A stretch of 64,000 nt of DNA from Candidatus Saganbacteria bacterium. Lineage in GTDB: Bacteria > Margulisbacteria > WOR-1 > XYC2-FULL-46-14 > WPAF01. Position numbers and translations under genes: made by a program. Location: positions 1 through 64,000 of the forward strand of contig JACRPM010000002.1 in NCBI GenBank assembly GCA_016223205.1. Direction: 5' to 3'. Shown here in pieces: positions 16,815-25,715 of this stretch. Numbering within the stretch: position 1 is the stretch's first letter; the number at the start of each line of letters is the position of its first letter. A model generated the notes under the pieces. It saw only the letters and a program-made list of their open reading frames with translations, did not search any database and had not been told where the DNA came from.

Positions 16815-17219
16815 CTTATAGCCGAACTGCGCCAAGATCTTCCCCGACCCTGCCACGTCCACCCCGAACTCAAAAAAGAGCGGTTTTACGTCGAACATGC
16901 GGTCAAAGATAAATGAGATCGCTACCCCGACCTCCGATTTTTTCCCGCCGGCATATCCCACCGCGCCTGCGCCCAAAGAGAGCGGCACTTTGCGCCCGAT
17001 GGTAGTAAGGTAAAATTTCCCCCCTAAAAGCAGGATCACCGGATTTTCGTTGGTGCTGGCTTCCAGGGCGAACCGCATATCCGCGTTGCGGGCTATCGAT
17101 GACTCTCCCATAAAGCCCACCGCCAGCCCGCCCCTTATCCCGCCCACCACTTCGGGCTGAAAGGCGAAAGCATTGGAGGCTAAAAGGACGAGAGCAAGGA
17201 TAACCAATGATTTTTTCAT
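16806..17219 (-). CDS. small outer-membrane-type protein, unknown function
   Basis: The 137-residue product has a signal peptide (KKSLVILALVLLASNAFA) followed by alternating beta strands rich in glycine and aromatics (LGAGAVGYAGG, FFEFGVDVAGSG). It ends in FGYKLY, an aromatic-terminated last strand typical of outer-membrane barrels. It is short, equal to about six to eight strands. It is transcribed alone, divergent from iscS. Confidence 0.6.
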   Translation of the reverse strand: MKKSLVILALVLLASNAFAFQPEVVGGIRGGLAVGFMGESSIARNADMRFALEASTNENPVILLLGGKFYLTTIGRKVPLSLGAGAVGYAGGKKSEVGVAISFIFDRMFDVKPLFFEFGVDVAGSGKILAQFGYKLY

Positions 17220-17273
17220 TTCTGCACCTCTTATGCATATTATACTATTTTATGGTAAAATTTATACGAAAAC

Positions 17274-18422
17274 ATGAAAAAGATTTATTTGGATAACGCC
17301 GCCACCACCCCCGCCCATCCGGACGTGGTTTTGGCCATGCAGCCATACTTCAGCGATAAATTCGGCAACCCCTCCTCCATCCATGCTTTCGGGCAGGAGA
17401 CCCGCTCCGCGGTCGAAGCCGCGCGGGAAAAGGTTGCCAGGTTGATAGGCAGCTCGGTCGAAGAGGTGGTCTTTACTTCGGGAGGGACCGAGTCCGATAA
17501 TTTCGCGCTTGAGGGTGTGGCTTTCGCCAATGAGGGGAAAGGGAAACACATCGTAACCAGCAAGATCGAACACCACGCGGTGCTCGAATGCTGTGAGTTC
17601 CTGAAAAAGCGCGGTTTTGAGATCACCTACCTGCCGGTGGACCAGTACGGCCTGGTCGATCCCCAGCAAGTAAAAAAAGCCATCACCGACCAGACCATCC
17701 TGGTTTCAATCATGCACGCCAACAATGAGATCGGCACGGTTGAGCCGATCGCCGAGATCGCTAAGATCGTGAAAGAAAAAGGCGTCTATTTCCACACCGA
17801 CGCAGTGCAGACCACGGGACACTTGCCGATCGATGTCAAAGAATTGGGAGTGGACCTTCTATCTTTGTCCGCCCATAAGTTCTACGGTCCCAAAGGCGTA
17901 GGCGCGCTTTACATCAAGAAGGGCGCCAAGCTGGTCTCTTTTCTCCACGGCGGCGGACAAGAAAGAGGAAGAAGGGCCTCGACCGAGAACGTCCCCGGGA
18001 TCGTCGGGCTGGGAGCCGCTTGTGCGCTGGCCCAGGTTTCAAAAGTCGCTCCCTTGAGGGACAAATTGATGCAGGGGATCTTAAGCCGCATTCCGGAGAC
18101 CCGTCTCAACGGCCACCCTACTCTGCGCCTCCCCAACAATTTGAACGTGTCCATTAAATACGTGGAAGGCGAATCCCTCCTGCTCAACCTGGACTTGCAG
18201 GGGATCGCCGCCTCCACCGGCTCGGCCTGCACCTCGGGCTCGCTCGATCCCTCCCACGTTCTCCTGGCCATCGGCCTGCCGCATGAGGAAGCCCACGGCA
18301 GTTTGCGCTTTACCTTGGGGCAAGCCACCACCGAAGAGGACATCGATTATGTGCTTGAAGCCCTGCCCCCTATTGTGCAAAAATTACGTTCCATGTCGCC
18401 GCTATATAAAGGAGCAAAATGA
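17274..18422 (+). CDS. iscS: cysteine desulfurase (NifS/IscS type)
   Basis: A pyridoxal-phosphate enzyme that takes sulfur from cysteine for Fe-S clusters and tRNA thiolation. The 382-residue protein begins YLDNAATTP. The cofactor lysine is K202 in [10 protein letters not shown], and the persulfide cysteine is C319 in GSACTSG. The short distance from this cysteine to the conserved SHVL fits the NifS/IscS group. TAAAAT at 17256-17261 lies close to the ATG. It overlaps the scaffold gene by 4 nt and lies about 1 kb before mnmA, a probable sulfur recipient. Confidence 0.92.
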   Translation: MKKIYLDNAATTPAHPDVVLAMQPYFSDKFGNPSSIHAFGQETRSAVEAAREKVARLIGSSVEEVVFTSGGTESDNFALEGVAFANEGKGKHIVTSKIEHHAVLECCEFLKKRGFEITYLPVDQYGLVDPQQVKKAITDQTILVSIMHANNEIGTVEPIAEIAKIVKEKGVYFHTDAVQTTGHLPIDVKELGVDLLSLSAHKFYGPKGVGALYIKKGAKLVSFLHGGGQERGRRASTENVPGIVGLGAACALAQVSKVAPLRDKLMQGILSRIPETRLNGHPTLRLPNNLNVSIKYVEGESLLLNLDLQGIAASTGSACTSGSLDPSHVLLAIGLPHEEAHGSLRFTLGQATTEEDIDYVLEALPPIVQKLRSMSPLYKGAK

Positions 18423-18856
18423 TGGCGCAGCCATATTCCGATAAAGTGATGGACCATTTTATGCATCCGCGCAATGTGGGAGAGATGGAAAACCCCGACG
18501 GCGTGGGCAAAGTAGGCAATCCCATCTGCGGGGACATTATGGAAATGTACATTAAGGTGAAAGACAACACGATCGTGGATGCCAAGTTCAAGACCTTCGG
18601 CTGCGGCGCGGCTATTGCCACCTCCAGCATGGCCACCGAGCTGGTAAAAGGCAAACCCATCGAAGAAGCGCTGAAGCTGACCAATAAGGCGGTAGCGGAA
18701 GCGTTGGGGGGGCTTCCGGCGGTCAAGATGCATTGCTCGGTCTTAGCGGAAGAGGCCTTTAAGGCGGCGGTGAACGATTATTTGATCAAAACCACGGGTA
18801 AAGGTCTGCCGGACTTCAAGCCCCACGATGAGCCGCTCACAGAACACGGCCATTAA
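18419..18856 (+). CDS. iscU: Fe-S cluster assembly scaffold (NifU/IscU N-terminal type)
   Basis: The 145-residue protein has the scaffold motifs [39 protein letters not shown] and [11 protein letters not shown], which supply the three cluster-binding cysteines. It accepts sulfur from the desulfurase encoded just upstream. It lacks the C-terminal NifU domain. Its end overlaps the convergent methyltransferase gene by 20 nt. Confidence 0.92.
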   Translation: MMAQPYSDKVMDHFMHPRNVGEMENPDGVGKVGNPICGDIMEMYIKVKDNTIVDAKFKTFGCGAAIATSSMATELVKGKPIEEALKLTNKAVAEALGGLPAVKMHCSVLAEEAFKAAVNDYLIKTTGKGLPDFKPHDEPLTEHGH

Positions 18857-19472
18857 GGTCAACGAACACGAAGTGGCTTTTTAACCTGGGGCTGGTCTCC
18901 ACCTGAAAGCTTGATCCGCGCAACAATTCTTCCAAACGCTCGCGGTCGACGGCAAAATAATCCTCGGCCAGCCCGGGCAGATGCTCCGCAGCCGGAAAAT
19001 CCGCTGAAAATCCCTCCTTGGCCACCCGGGCGAATTCGGCCAGCGCTCTTTTCACAAAATCGATATGGCCGATCAAGCGGTAAGCAAAAACACCGCAGGC
19101 CACCACATAGTGCCGGCTTTTCTCTTTTAACCCTTCCAATGAACTCCTGACCTCAAAATAGCCGCCAGGGTATTTTTGACGGGCCGCAGCCAAAAGTTCC
19201 GGCACCTGATCGAACCCTTCATACTGGACCGGCAGCCGAACTTTTCTAAAAAACCCAAAAAGATCCCCCATTCCGCATCCAAAATCTACCACCCTGGAAC
19301 CCGGACGGATCTCTCGCGTCAAAATGCGGTGGTGGGTCTGATGCCTGCCTTCGTCCTGCCAGCCGAGCGCCCGGGGCGAGGCCGCCCCGTGGGTACGGAA
19401 TAAATGCCGGTAGACCTCTACCAGATCGGCAGGGGTGATACCGCGGAAGCTCATATCCCGGTAAATAGTCAT
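18837..19472 (-). CDS. class I SAM-dependent methyltransferase
   Basis: The 211-residue product carries the SAM-binding motif SRVVDFGCGMGDLFGFF near residue 58, followed by a conserved acidic strand end (YEGFDQVPELLAAA). The rest fits a seven-strand methyltransferase fold. The substrate is unknown. It is divergent from mnmA with only 21 bp between start codons. A later in-frame ATG (MSFRGI) is possible as start. Confidence 0.75.
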   Translation of the reverse strand: MTIYRDMSFRGITPADLVEVYRHLFRTHGAASPRALGWQDEGRHQTHHRILTREIRPGSRVVDFGCGMGDLFGFFRKVRLPVQYEGFDQVPELLAAARQKYPGGYFEVRSSLEGLKEKSRHYVVACGVFAYRLIGHIDFVKRALAEFARVAKEGFSADFPAAEHLPGLAEDYFAVDRERLEELLRGSSFQVETSPRLKSHFVFVDLNGRVL

Positions 19473-19493
19473 GCTATAATAATCTCAACAATA
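19473..19493. promoter_or_regulatory. 21-bp divergent promoter spacer
   Basis: The whole gap between the methyltransferase and mnmA starts is 21 bp. It holds TATAAT at 19475-19480 for mnmA, with A/T-rich sequence serving the other strand. Both -35 regions must lie in the opposite coding sequence. Leaders would be very short. Confidence 0.45.
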
Positions 19494-20612
19494 ATGGCGG
19501 ATAATTTCACCAAAAATAGAGTGGTGGCGGCTATGTCGGGCGGGGTGGATTCGTCGGTGGCGGCGGCCCGGCTTGTGGAGCTGGGAATGGAGGTCATCGG
19601 CATTACCTTGAACCTTTCCTGCGCTACCAATGCTTCGGACCGAAGCTGTTGTTCTCTGGCCGCGGCGCAGGACGCCAAAAAGGTCGCCGACCAGTTAGGC
19701 ATCCCCCACTATACTTTGAATTTTAAAGATGAATTCCAAAAGCTGGTGATCGATGATTTCATCGAAGAATACAAGAACGGCCGAACTCCCAATCCCTGCG
19801 TTAGATGCAATCAGTTCATCAAGTTCGATCAATTGCTCAAGAAAGCCAAAGAGTTGGGGGCGGAGTATGTGGCCACGGGCCACTACGCCAGGATCCAACC
19901 CCTAACCCCTTTTTCCCCTTCCCCCTTATCAAGGGGGAAGGGGATAGGGGAAAGGGGTTATCAGCTTCTGAAAGGTAAAGACCCCAAAAAGGACCAGTCC
20001 TACGTCCTCTACCGGCTGACCCAGGAACAGCTGGCCCATACGCTTTTCCCTCTGGGAGAGATGACCAAAGAAGTTGTGAGAAAAAAAGCCCGGGAGCTTA
20101 AACTGCCGGTGGCGGAAAAAGAGGAAAGCCAGGATATCTGCTTTGTGGAAGATGATGATTACGGCCGGTTTCTCAAGAAGAAGATACCGGAAGCGGTAAA
20201 ACCCGGCCCCATCTTGGACCAAAATGGGAAGCAGATCGGCGAACATGAAGGCATTCTCTTTTACACCGTCGGCCAGCGCAAGGGCATCGGCGCGCATGGT
20301 GAGAGGAAATATGTGACGGCGCTCGACCCCCAAAAGAACGCGGTGATCATCGGCGAGGAAGCCGACCTTTATAAGTCCGAGGTGGCGGTAAAAAAGGTGA
20401 GCTTTGTTTCCGGAAAACCGCCCGGCGAAAATCTGGATATTTCCGCAAAGATTCGCTATAATAGCCCCGCCTCCCCTGCAGAGCTGGTTTCGACCGATGA
20501 GGTTAAAGTGAAGTTCAAAAGCCCGCAGCGGGCGGTGACTCCCGGCCAGTCGGTGGTCTTCTATCAGGGGGAAGAAGTCCTCGGCGGCGGGATAATATCA
20601 GGAGGTTGGTAA
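19494..20612 (+). CDS. mnmA: tRNA-specific 2-thiouridylase MnmA
   Basis: MnmA makes 2-thiouridine at the wobble position of tRNAs for Lys, Glu and Gln. The 372-residue protein has the PP-loop AAMSGGVDSSVAA, the catalytic C102 in NPCVRCNQF and C216 in SQDICFVEDDDYGRF, plus the C-terminal barrel. A segment of about 20 residues after TGHYARIQ, containing SPSPLSRGKG, is encoded by an inserted palindrome at 19897-19960 and is absent from ordinary MnmA. The ATG at 19494 gives the usual N-terminus. The sulfur donor is probably the upstream desulfurase. Confidence 0.94.
   Translation: MADNFTKNRVVAAMSGGVDSSVAAARLVELGMEVIGITLNLSCATNASDRSCCSLAAAQDAKKVADQLGIPHYTLNFKDEFQKLVIDDFIEEYKNGRTPNPCVRCNQFIKFDQLLKKAKELGAEYVATGHYARIQPLTPFSPSPLSRGKGIGERGYQLLKGKDPKKDQSYVLYRLTQEQLAHTLFPLGEMTKEVVRKKARELKLPVAEKEESQDICFVEDDDYGRFLKKKIPEAVKPGPILDQNGKQIGEHEGILFYTVGQRKGIGAHGERKYVTALDPQKNAVIIGEEADLYKSEVAVKKVSFVSGKPPGENLDISAKIRYNSPASPAELVSTDEVKVKFKSPQRAVTPGQSVVFYQGEEVLGGGIISGGW
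19897..19960. repeat. palindromic element inserted in frame in mnmA
   Basis: A 64-nt near-perfect palindrome built from CCCCT and CCCCTT units, with centre CCCCCTTATCAAGGGGG. It replaces a variable loop of MnmA and is translated as PLTPFSPSPLSRGKGIGERG. A closely similar element, read in the same frame, is in metH at 32106-32169. Confidence 0.85.
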
Positions 20613-20613
20613 A

Positions 20614-20877
20614 ATGGAAGAAAAACAGGTTAAGTTCATGTTCAAGTCAGGGGATCAATTCAAGAGCGTATATGTCGCGGGTGATTTTACCGGCTGGCAG
20701 GACCATCCCATCATGATGAGAAAAGGCCGCGGGAATACCTGGATGGCAATGGCGCCCATGACCCCCGGCGAACATGAATATAAATTCATCGCGGACGGCC
20801 AATGGATGCTCGATCCCAGCGCCTCCCATCGCCCCAATAATATCGGCTCGGAAAACTCCGTAATCAGAGTTGATTGA
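20614..20877 (+). CDS. small CBM48/AMPK-type glycogen-binding-like domain protein
   Basis: The 87-residue protein is a lone early-set beta sandwich: VKFMFKSGD, SVYVAGDFTGWQDHPIMM, then GEHEYKFIADGQWMLDPSA and a terminal SVIRVD strand. These match the N-terminal domain of isoamylases and the AMPK beta carbohydrate-binding module. The pattern W-x-D plus KFI-DG-W is retained, so carbohydrate binding is plausible. It sits 1 nt after mnmA and overlaps nadA by 8 nt. Confidence 0.8.
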   Translation: MEEKQVKFMFKSGDQFKSVYVAGDFTGWQDHPIMMRKGRGNTWMAMAPMTPGEHEYKFIADGQWMLDPSASHRPNNIGSENSVIRVD

Positions 20878-21790
20878 GGAATTAGCCGGCCGGATCGCGG
20901 AGCTTAAGAGCAAAAAGAACGCGGTCATCCTCGCGCACAATTATCAGCGCGGCGAGATCCAGGATATTGCCGATTTTGTTGGCGATTCCCTCGGTCTTTC
21001 TATCGCCGCAAGCAAAACCAAAGCCAAACTGATCGTTTTTTGCGGCGTATACTTTATGGCCGAGACCGCCAAGATCCTAGACCCCGATAAAAAGGTCATC
21101 ATGCCCGAGGTCAACGCGGGCTGTCCCATGGCGGACATGATCACCGCCGAGGGATTGAAGAAGCTTAAAGCCGAACATCCCCAGGCCCGCGTGGTCTGCT
21201 ATGTTAACTCTTCCGCCGAGGTTAAGGCCGGATCCGATATTTGCTGCACTTCCGCTAATGCGGTCAAAGTGGTCAACTCAATAAAGGACGCCGACGAGAT
21301 TATCTTTGTGCCCGACAAATATTTGGGGATGTATACCCAAAGCAAAGTAAAAGGAAAAAAGTTCATTTTTTGGGAGGGCTACTGCCCTACTCACATGCGC
21401 ATCTTGCCGCGGGATATCGAAAAACAAAAGGCCGAACATCCCGCCGCCAAAGTGGTCGTGCATCCGGAATGTCGGCCGGAGGTGACCGCCCTGGCGGACG
21501 AGGTGCTCTCGACCGAAGGCATGATCAATTTTGCCAAAAAGGCCGAGGCCCGGGAGATCATCGTGGGGACCGAGGTCGGCCTGCTCCACCGCTTGCGGAA
21601 AGAAAACCCCGGCAAGACCTTCTATCCGGCGTCCGATCTGGCCACCTGCCCCAACATGAAGCTCACCACACTAGAAAAGCTCCTCTGGTCGCTGGAAGAA
21701 GAAAGAACCGAGATCATCGTACCTCAAGCGATCGCCGACCGCGCCCGGGCTGCCATCCAAAGAATGATCGAGATCGGAAGACAGGATTAA
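20870..21790 (+). CDS. nadA: quinolinate synthase
   Basis: NadA condenses iminoaspartate with dihydroxyacetone phosphate to quinolinate for NAD synthesis, using a [4Fe-4S] cluster held by three cysteines. The 306-residue product has ILAHNYQRGEIQDIADFVGD, CTSANAVKVV, FWEGYCPTHM, VHPECRPEV and SDLATCPNMK. Length is normal. The start is TTG at 20870, inside the end of the preceding gene. No nadB or nadC lies next to it. Confidence 0.93.
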   Translation: MIEELAGRIAELKSKKNAVILAHNYQRGEIQDIADFVGDSLGLSIAASKTKAKLIVFCGVYFMAETAKILDPDKKVIMPEVNAGCPMADMITAEGLKKLKAEHPQARVVCYVNSSAEVKAGSDICCTSANAVKVVNSIKDADEIIFVPDKYLGMYTQSKVKGKKFIFWEGYCPTHMRILPRDIEKQKAEHPAAKVVVHPECRPEVTALADEVLSTEGMINFAKKAEAREIIVGTEVGLLHRLRKENPGKTFYPASDLATCPNMKLTTLEKLLWSLEEERTEIIVPQAIADRARAAIQRMIEIGRQD

Positions 21791-22728
21791 AAAATAAAAT
21801 TGAACAAATAGCCGATGATCATAATGCCCAGCGCTACCAGCCCGAAAAATATTGATAAGAGTTTCCAGGTCATGGTCCCTTTAAGCATTAAAGCTTCGGG
21901 CAGCGAAAGCCCCGCCACCGCCATCATAAAAGCCAAAGAGGTCCCCAGCGGGATGCCCTTTGAGGTTACGGCAAATATGATCGGGACCAGGGTCGAGCAT
22001 CCGGCATATATGGGAACGCCGATCAAAACCACCAGCGGCACGGCAAAAATACTTTTGGGGTCGATGAATCTGGTAAATATTTCCGCCGGCACATAACCAT
22101 GGATGATCGCGCCCAGGCCGACGCCGACCAAGATAAACCAGAACAAACGCGAAACAACCGACCAGGAATCACGCCAGGCGTATTCGATCTTCCCGGCAAA
22201 GGTAACCGGCAGATACTGTTCGGGAAGGTCTTTCCCCTCCCCCACCAAAAGCTCCCGGTCCAATTTTAATTTTCCCAGTATCAGGCCCCCAATCACCCCC
22301 AATAAAATGCCGGTCAGTGCGTAAATAAAAGCGATCCGCCAGCCAAAGGTGCCGCCCATCATGACAAAGACCACCTCGTTCACCAGCGGCGAGGTTATGA
22401 GGAAAGAAAAGGCCACTCCTAACGGGACTTCTGCCTCGATAAACCCTAAAAATATGGGGATCGACGAGCAGGAGCAAAAAGGTGAAATGGCGCCAAAAAA
22501 TGCGGCGATGAAGTTTGAGATCCCAAAACGTTCTTTTGATAGGATTTGTTTGATCTTATGCGGCGGGAAAAATGTCCTGATAAAAGTGATCAAAAAGACG
22601 ATAACCAGGACCATGAACAGTATTTTTGTCGCATCGTAGATAAAGAAGTGCAAACTGCTCCCTAATCTGCTCGTTGGGGATAACGAAAGCGCCCCAAAGA
22701 CCAGCCAATCGGCGAATAACTTGAACAT
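21787..22728 (-). CDS. permease of the DUF318/ArsP-like family
   Basis: The 313-residue membrane protein has about eight segments with the family motifs AAFFGAISPFCSCSSIPIFLGF and, in the second half, GVPIYAGCSTLVPIIFAV. Relatives export organoarsenicals or other metal(loid) compounds, but the cargo here is unknown. The start at 22728 is chosen because its ATG overlaps the TGA of the zinc-ribbon gene (TGATG). It is the last gene of the iron-transport operon. Confidence 0.85.
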   Translation of the reverse strand: MFKLFADWLVFGALSLSPTSRLGSSLHFFIYDATKILFMVLVIVFLITFIRTFFPPHKIKQILSKERFGISNFIAAFFGAISPFCSCSSIPIFLGFIEAEVPLGVAFSFLITSPLVNEVVFVMMGGTFGWRIAFIYALTGILLGVIGGLILGKLKLDRELLVGEGKDLPEQYLPVTFAGKIEYAWRDSWSVVSRLFWFILVGVGLGAIIHGYVPAEIFTRFIDPKSIFAVPLVVLIGVPIYAGCSTLVPIIFAVTSKGIPLGTSLAFMMAVAGLSLPEALMLKGTMTWKLLSIFFGLVALGIMIIGYLFNFIF

Positions 22729-22943
22729 CAGCCGCAGCAGCCCCCTCCGCCGGAGCAACAGCTCCCGCCGGAAGGACGTTCTTTCTTGAATATATTAGGC
22801 AAACTGAACTTAAAGGCCGTATTTTTCGACCTGCATTTGGGACAATTGAACTTATCCGCTTTCTTCTCTTCTTTTTCCTTGATCGTGGCTTGGACATCGA
22901 AACTGTTCCCGCAATCTTTACATTTTAACGAATAAAACGGCAT
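22728..22943 (-). CDS. FmdB-type zinc-ribbon protein with Cys/Gly-rich tail
   Basis: The 71-residue protein starts with a zinc ribbon (MPFYSLKCKDCGNSF, then FNCPKCRSKN) typical of FmdB regulatory-type proteins. It ends in a short tail with two Cys-Cys pairs (GGSCCSGGGGCCG) that could bind metal. It lies between feoB and the permease on the same strand. Function is unknown; a metal-related role is inferred from the tail and the context. Confidence 0.8.
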   Translation of the reverse strand: MPFYSLKCKDCGNSFDVQATIKEKEEKKADKFNCPKCRSKNTAFKFSLPNIFKKERPSGGSCCSGGGGCCG

Positions 22944-22982
22944 TTTACCCCTCCTTTTCCCTTCCAGTAAGCGTAAGAAGAC

Positions 22983-25016
22983 CTATAATATTCTAACCGC
23001 GTTAAGGAACTGGTTGGCGAATCCCCCCACCACTACCGCCAGAGTGATCGTAAAAGCGGCAATGGCGAGCGAGGTTTTCCATCCCAGTTCCTTGATGAGC
23101 GCCGTCACCGCGGCGAGGCAAGGGAAATATAATGTAGTGACCAGGGCGAAGATGAAGATCTGCTGTTTGGTCATAAATGACAGGAGATTTTGGGTCTTCG
23201 GGCCGAACTGAACAATAGCCAGGGCCAGCAACAACTGAAGGGCCAGCTCCTTCCTTAAGATGCCGAAGAGCAGGCAGATACCCGCTACTGCCGGGAGTCC
23301 CAGCCAGTTCTCGATGATCAAGCTCATGGGACGGGTTATTACCCACATATATTTGGTTTCGTAAAGAGTCCCCATCACCAAACTGCCCACCGCGATTATC
23401 GGCAGGGCGATCAAGACAAATTCCTTTACTCTATACCAGGTCTTCTTCAAGATATGGGTAAGCTTGGGCGCCCGGAAGGGAAACATTTCCATCACCAGCC
23501 CGGACGATTCTCCAGGAAGCGCGACCGCCAGTATCCTGCCTACCAGAATACCGATCATAAAATCGATGACATAGATCGCCACGGCATACTGCCAGCCGAG
23601 GAAGAAGGCGGCGGCGCCCATGATCACCGCGGTCCGGGCGCTGCAGGGAGTTAAAATGATCAGGGTGCAGGCGATGATCTTTTCTTTGCGGGTCGTCAAA
23701 ACCCGGGTGCCAATGATCGCCGGGACGTTGCAGCCAGCGCCCGCGATGATCGGGATTATCGACCGGCCGTGGAGCCCCAGCTTATGCATAAGAGAATCGG
23801 TAAGGAAAGCGACGGAATTCAGATAACCGGTGTCTTCGAGAAAGGCCAGGAGGATGTAAAAGGTCATGACAAAAGGTATGCCCACGGAAAGCGCGGCCTG
23901 GATGCCGGCATCGAATCCCCAGAGCAGGGTGCGGGAAACCGGACCATCTCCCAGCAGGGACTTAAAGGCGGCGGTGATATAGGGCGAGGCGAAAGTCGCC
24001 CAGGTATAATCAAAAGCGCCGGACAGGAAAGTCCCGACGTAATACATGATCACAAAGACGCCGATCAACCCGAAAAGCAGGATCGGCAGGCCGGTTACGG
24101 GCTCGATCGTCAATCTCCATAACCGGTCGGCTAACGATATCCGGCAAACGCCGATGACCTGAACATTGTCGGAAAGAAAACCTTCAAACCCATGCCGCTC
24201 CCGGGCCATTCGGATGGACGATCTCTCGCCGTGAGTTTTGTCGATTTCCCGATAGATTTCTTCCGCTTTTTTCATGATCTCCCGGCCATTTTCCATTTTC
24301 CCGACCAGGTCTCTGAACTCCTCATCCTCCTCCAGCAGCAGGACGGCCAGCGCCCGGGCAGACAATCCGTAGGGAATATTCTTGAGGTGCTTGGTTATCG
24401 CCCGGGAGAGGTCGTCAATATGAGAAAGGATGTCCTTGCCGTATTTGGGGAGTTGGGGATCCGGTTTTATTTCTCCGTTCACGACCCGGCTGCAAACCCG
24501 GATAATATCTTCGACGCCTTCCCCGGTAACCCCCACCGTGGGGACCACCGGCACGCCCAAAAGCTCGCTTAATTTTTCGCAATTTATGCAAATGTTCTTT
24601 TTAGCGGCAAGGTCCATCAGGTTGCAGGCCACCACCACCGGATAGCCCAGGTCGATCAATTGCAGGACCATGTAGAGATTTCTTTCCAGGTTGGTGGCGT
24701 CCACGATGGCCACTACCACTTCCGCGTGGCGGTCGAGTATTTCGCGGCGGGCCACCCACTGGTCTTCCGACACCGCGCTAAGCGCGTAGGTCCCGGGCAG
24801 GTCGATTATCCCTATGGGTTCATCCTTGTACATGGCCGTTCCCATATTAAGAGTAACGGTCTTTCCCGGATAATTCGCGGTCACCGCCCCCAGCCCGGTA
24901 AGCTGGTTAAAGATGGTGGATTTCCCGACGTTGGGATTGCCCGCCAGGGCGATGGTGAACCGGGTCCCCTTCCGGATCTTTCTGATTTCCTCATGACAGC
25001 TTAAGGGAGAGATCAT
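22983..25016 (-). CDS. feoB: ferrous iron transporter FeoB
   Basis: FeoB imports Fe2+ across the inner membrane. The 677-residue protein has an N-terminal G domain with AGNPNVGKSTIFNQLTG, the switch motif YPGKTV and DLPGTYALSA, followed by a helical spacer. The membrane core carries the two gate regions (LLAFLEDTGYLNSVAF, IIPIIAGAGCNVPAIIGTR). It overlaps the DtxR-FeoA gene by 4 nt and is probably repressed by that protein in iron-replete cells. Confidence 0.95.
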   Translation of the reverse strand: MISPLSCHEEIRKIRKGTRFTIALAGNPNVGKSTIFNQLTGLGAVTANYPGKTVTLNMGTAMYKDEPIGIIDLPGTYALSAVSEDQWVARREILDRHAEVVVAIVDATNLERNLYMVLQLIDLGYPVVVACNLMDLAAKKNICINCEKLSELLGVPVVPTVGVTGEGVEDIIRVCSRVVNGEIKPDPQLPKYGKDILSHIDDLSRAITKHLKNIPYGLSARALAVLLLEEDEEFRDLVGKMENGREIMKKAEEIYREIDKTHGERSSIRMARERHGFEGFLSDNVQVIGVCRISLADRLWRLTIEPVTGLPILLFGLIGVFVIMYYVGTFLSGAFDYTWATFASPYITAAFKSLLGDGPVSRTLLWGFDAGIQAALSVGIPFVMTFYILLAFLEDTGYLNSVAFLTDSLMHKLGLHGRSIIPIIAGAGCNVPAIIGTRVLTTRKEKIIACTLIILTPCSARTAVIMGAAAFFLGWQYAVAIYVIDFMIGILVGRILAVALPGESSGLVMEMFPFRAPKLTHILKKTWYRVKEFVLIALPIIAVGSLVMGTLYETKYMWVITRPMSLIIENWLGLPAVAGICLLFGILRKELALQLLLALAIVQFGPKTQNLLSFMTKQQIFIFALVTTLYFPCLAAVTALIKELGWKTSLAIAAFTITLAVVVGGFANQFLNAVRIL

Positions 25017-25666
25017 GATTTTTTTACCCAGATCGATTCCGCTATTTTGCGGCCCAAAGCGTAGACCGCCCCCCCGGCTTTGATCATTACCGGGCCGTGG
25101 AAGGGAGCTTTCTGCTCTATCTTGATCTGCTTTCTGGGCATAAGCCCGAGCGTCGCCAGATAACAGAGCAACTTAGGTTCTTCATCGGTGATCTTTACGA
25201 TCGTAAGGCGGTCGTTCTTGTCGAAATCGACCAGCGGGCGCGAAGGGATCTCTTTGATCCTCCCCTCTTTATCGGGGACCGGATTGCCGTGGGGGCAGGT
25301 CTTGGGCTCTCCCAGCATTTCATACATTTTATCGCCGACCACTTTGGAGATGCCGTGCTCCATTTTGTGGGCTTCTTCGTGCACCCTTTCCCACTCCACC
25401 CCCAGCTTATCGGTCAAAAAACGCTCGGAGAGCCGGTGGCGCCGCACAATATCCACCGCCAGCTTTTTGCCTTTGGCGGTAAGTGAGACCCCCTTATACG
25501 GCAGGTGATTTATCAGCCCTTCGTCGGCGAGTTTCTTCAGGTGCTCGGAAACCGAGGGTTCGGAGATCTTAAGGTGGGAGGCGATCTCTTTGGTGATCAC
25601 ACTCTTGCCTTCGGATTCGAGGTGAAAGATGATCTCGAGATAATCTTCTCTGGTTTTGGCCAACAT
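25013..25666 (-). CDS. DtxR-family iron regulator fused to a FeoA domain
   Basis: The 217-residue protein starts with a winged helix-turn-helix (TREDYLEIIFHLESEGKSV, then HLKISEPSVSEHLKKLADEG). The DtxR dimerization and metal-binding region follows (VRRHRLSERFLTDKLGVEWERVHEEAHKMEH shown in part; key ligands are Cys, His and Glu around residues 80-125). A FeoA/SH3-like domain (residues about 150-217) ends the protein. It heads the feoB operon. An operator palindrome touches its start codon, implying iron-dependent autoregulation. Confidence 0.9.
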   Translation of the reverse strand: MLAKTREDYLEIIFHLESEGKSVITKEIASHLKISEPSVSEHLKKLADEGLINHLPYKGVSLTAKGKKLAVDIVRRHRLSERFLTDKLGVEWERVHEEAHKMEHGISKVVGDKMYEMLGEPKTCPHGNPVPDKEGRIKEIPSRPLVDFDKNDRLTIVKITDEEPKLLCYLATLGLMPRKQIKIEQKAPFHGPVMIKAGGAVYALGRKIAESIWVKKS

Positions 25667-25682
25667 ATTAGGTATACCTAAT
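25667..25682 (-). promoter_or_regulatory. DtxR-type operator, perfect 16-bp palindrome
   Basis: ATTAGGTATACCTAAT is a perfect inverted repeat of the kind bound by DtxR/IdeR/MntR regulators (TTAGG...CCTAA). It lies directly before the ATG of the regulator gene and overlaps the -10 box, so bound protein would block transcription start. Confidence 0.85.
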
Positions 25683-25709
25683 TTTATATTAAGCCGATAT
25701 ATATGTCAA
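25681..25709 (-). promoter_or_regulatory. promoter of the feo operon
   Basis: On the minus strand TTGACA (25709-25704) and TAAAAT (25686-25681) are separated by 17 nt. Only 14 nt lie between the -10 box and the ATG at 25666, so the transcript would have a leader of a few bases and no Shine-Dalgarno. Confidence 0.75.
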
Positions 25710-25715
25710 GCGGTC

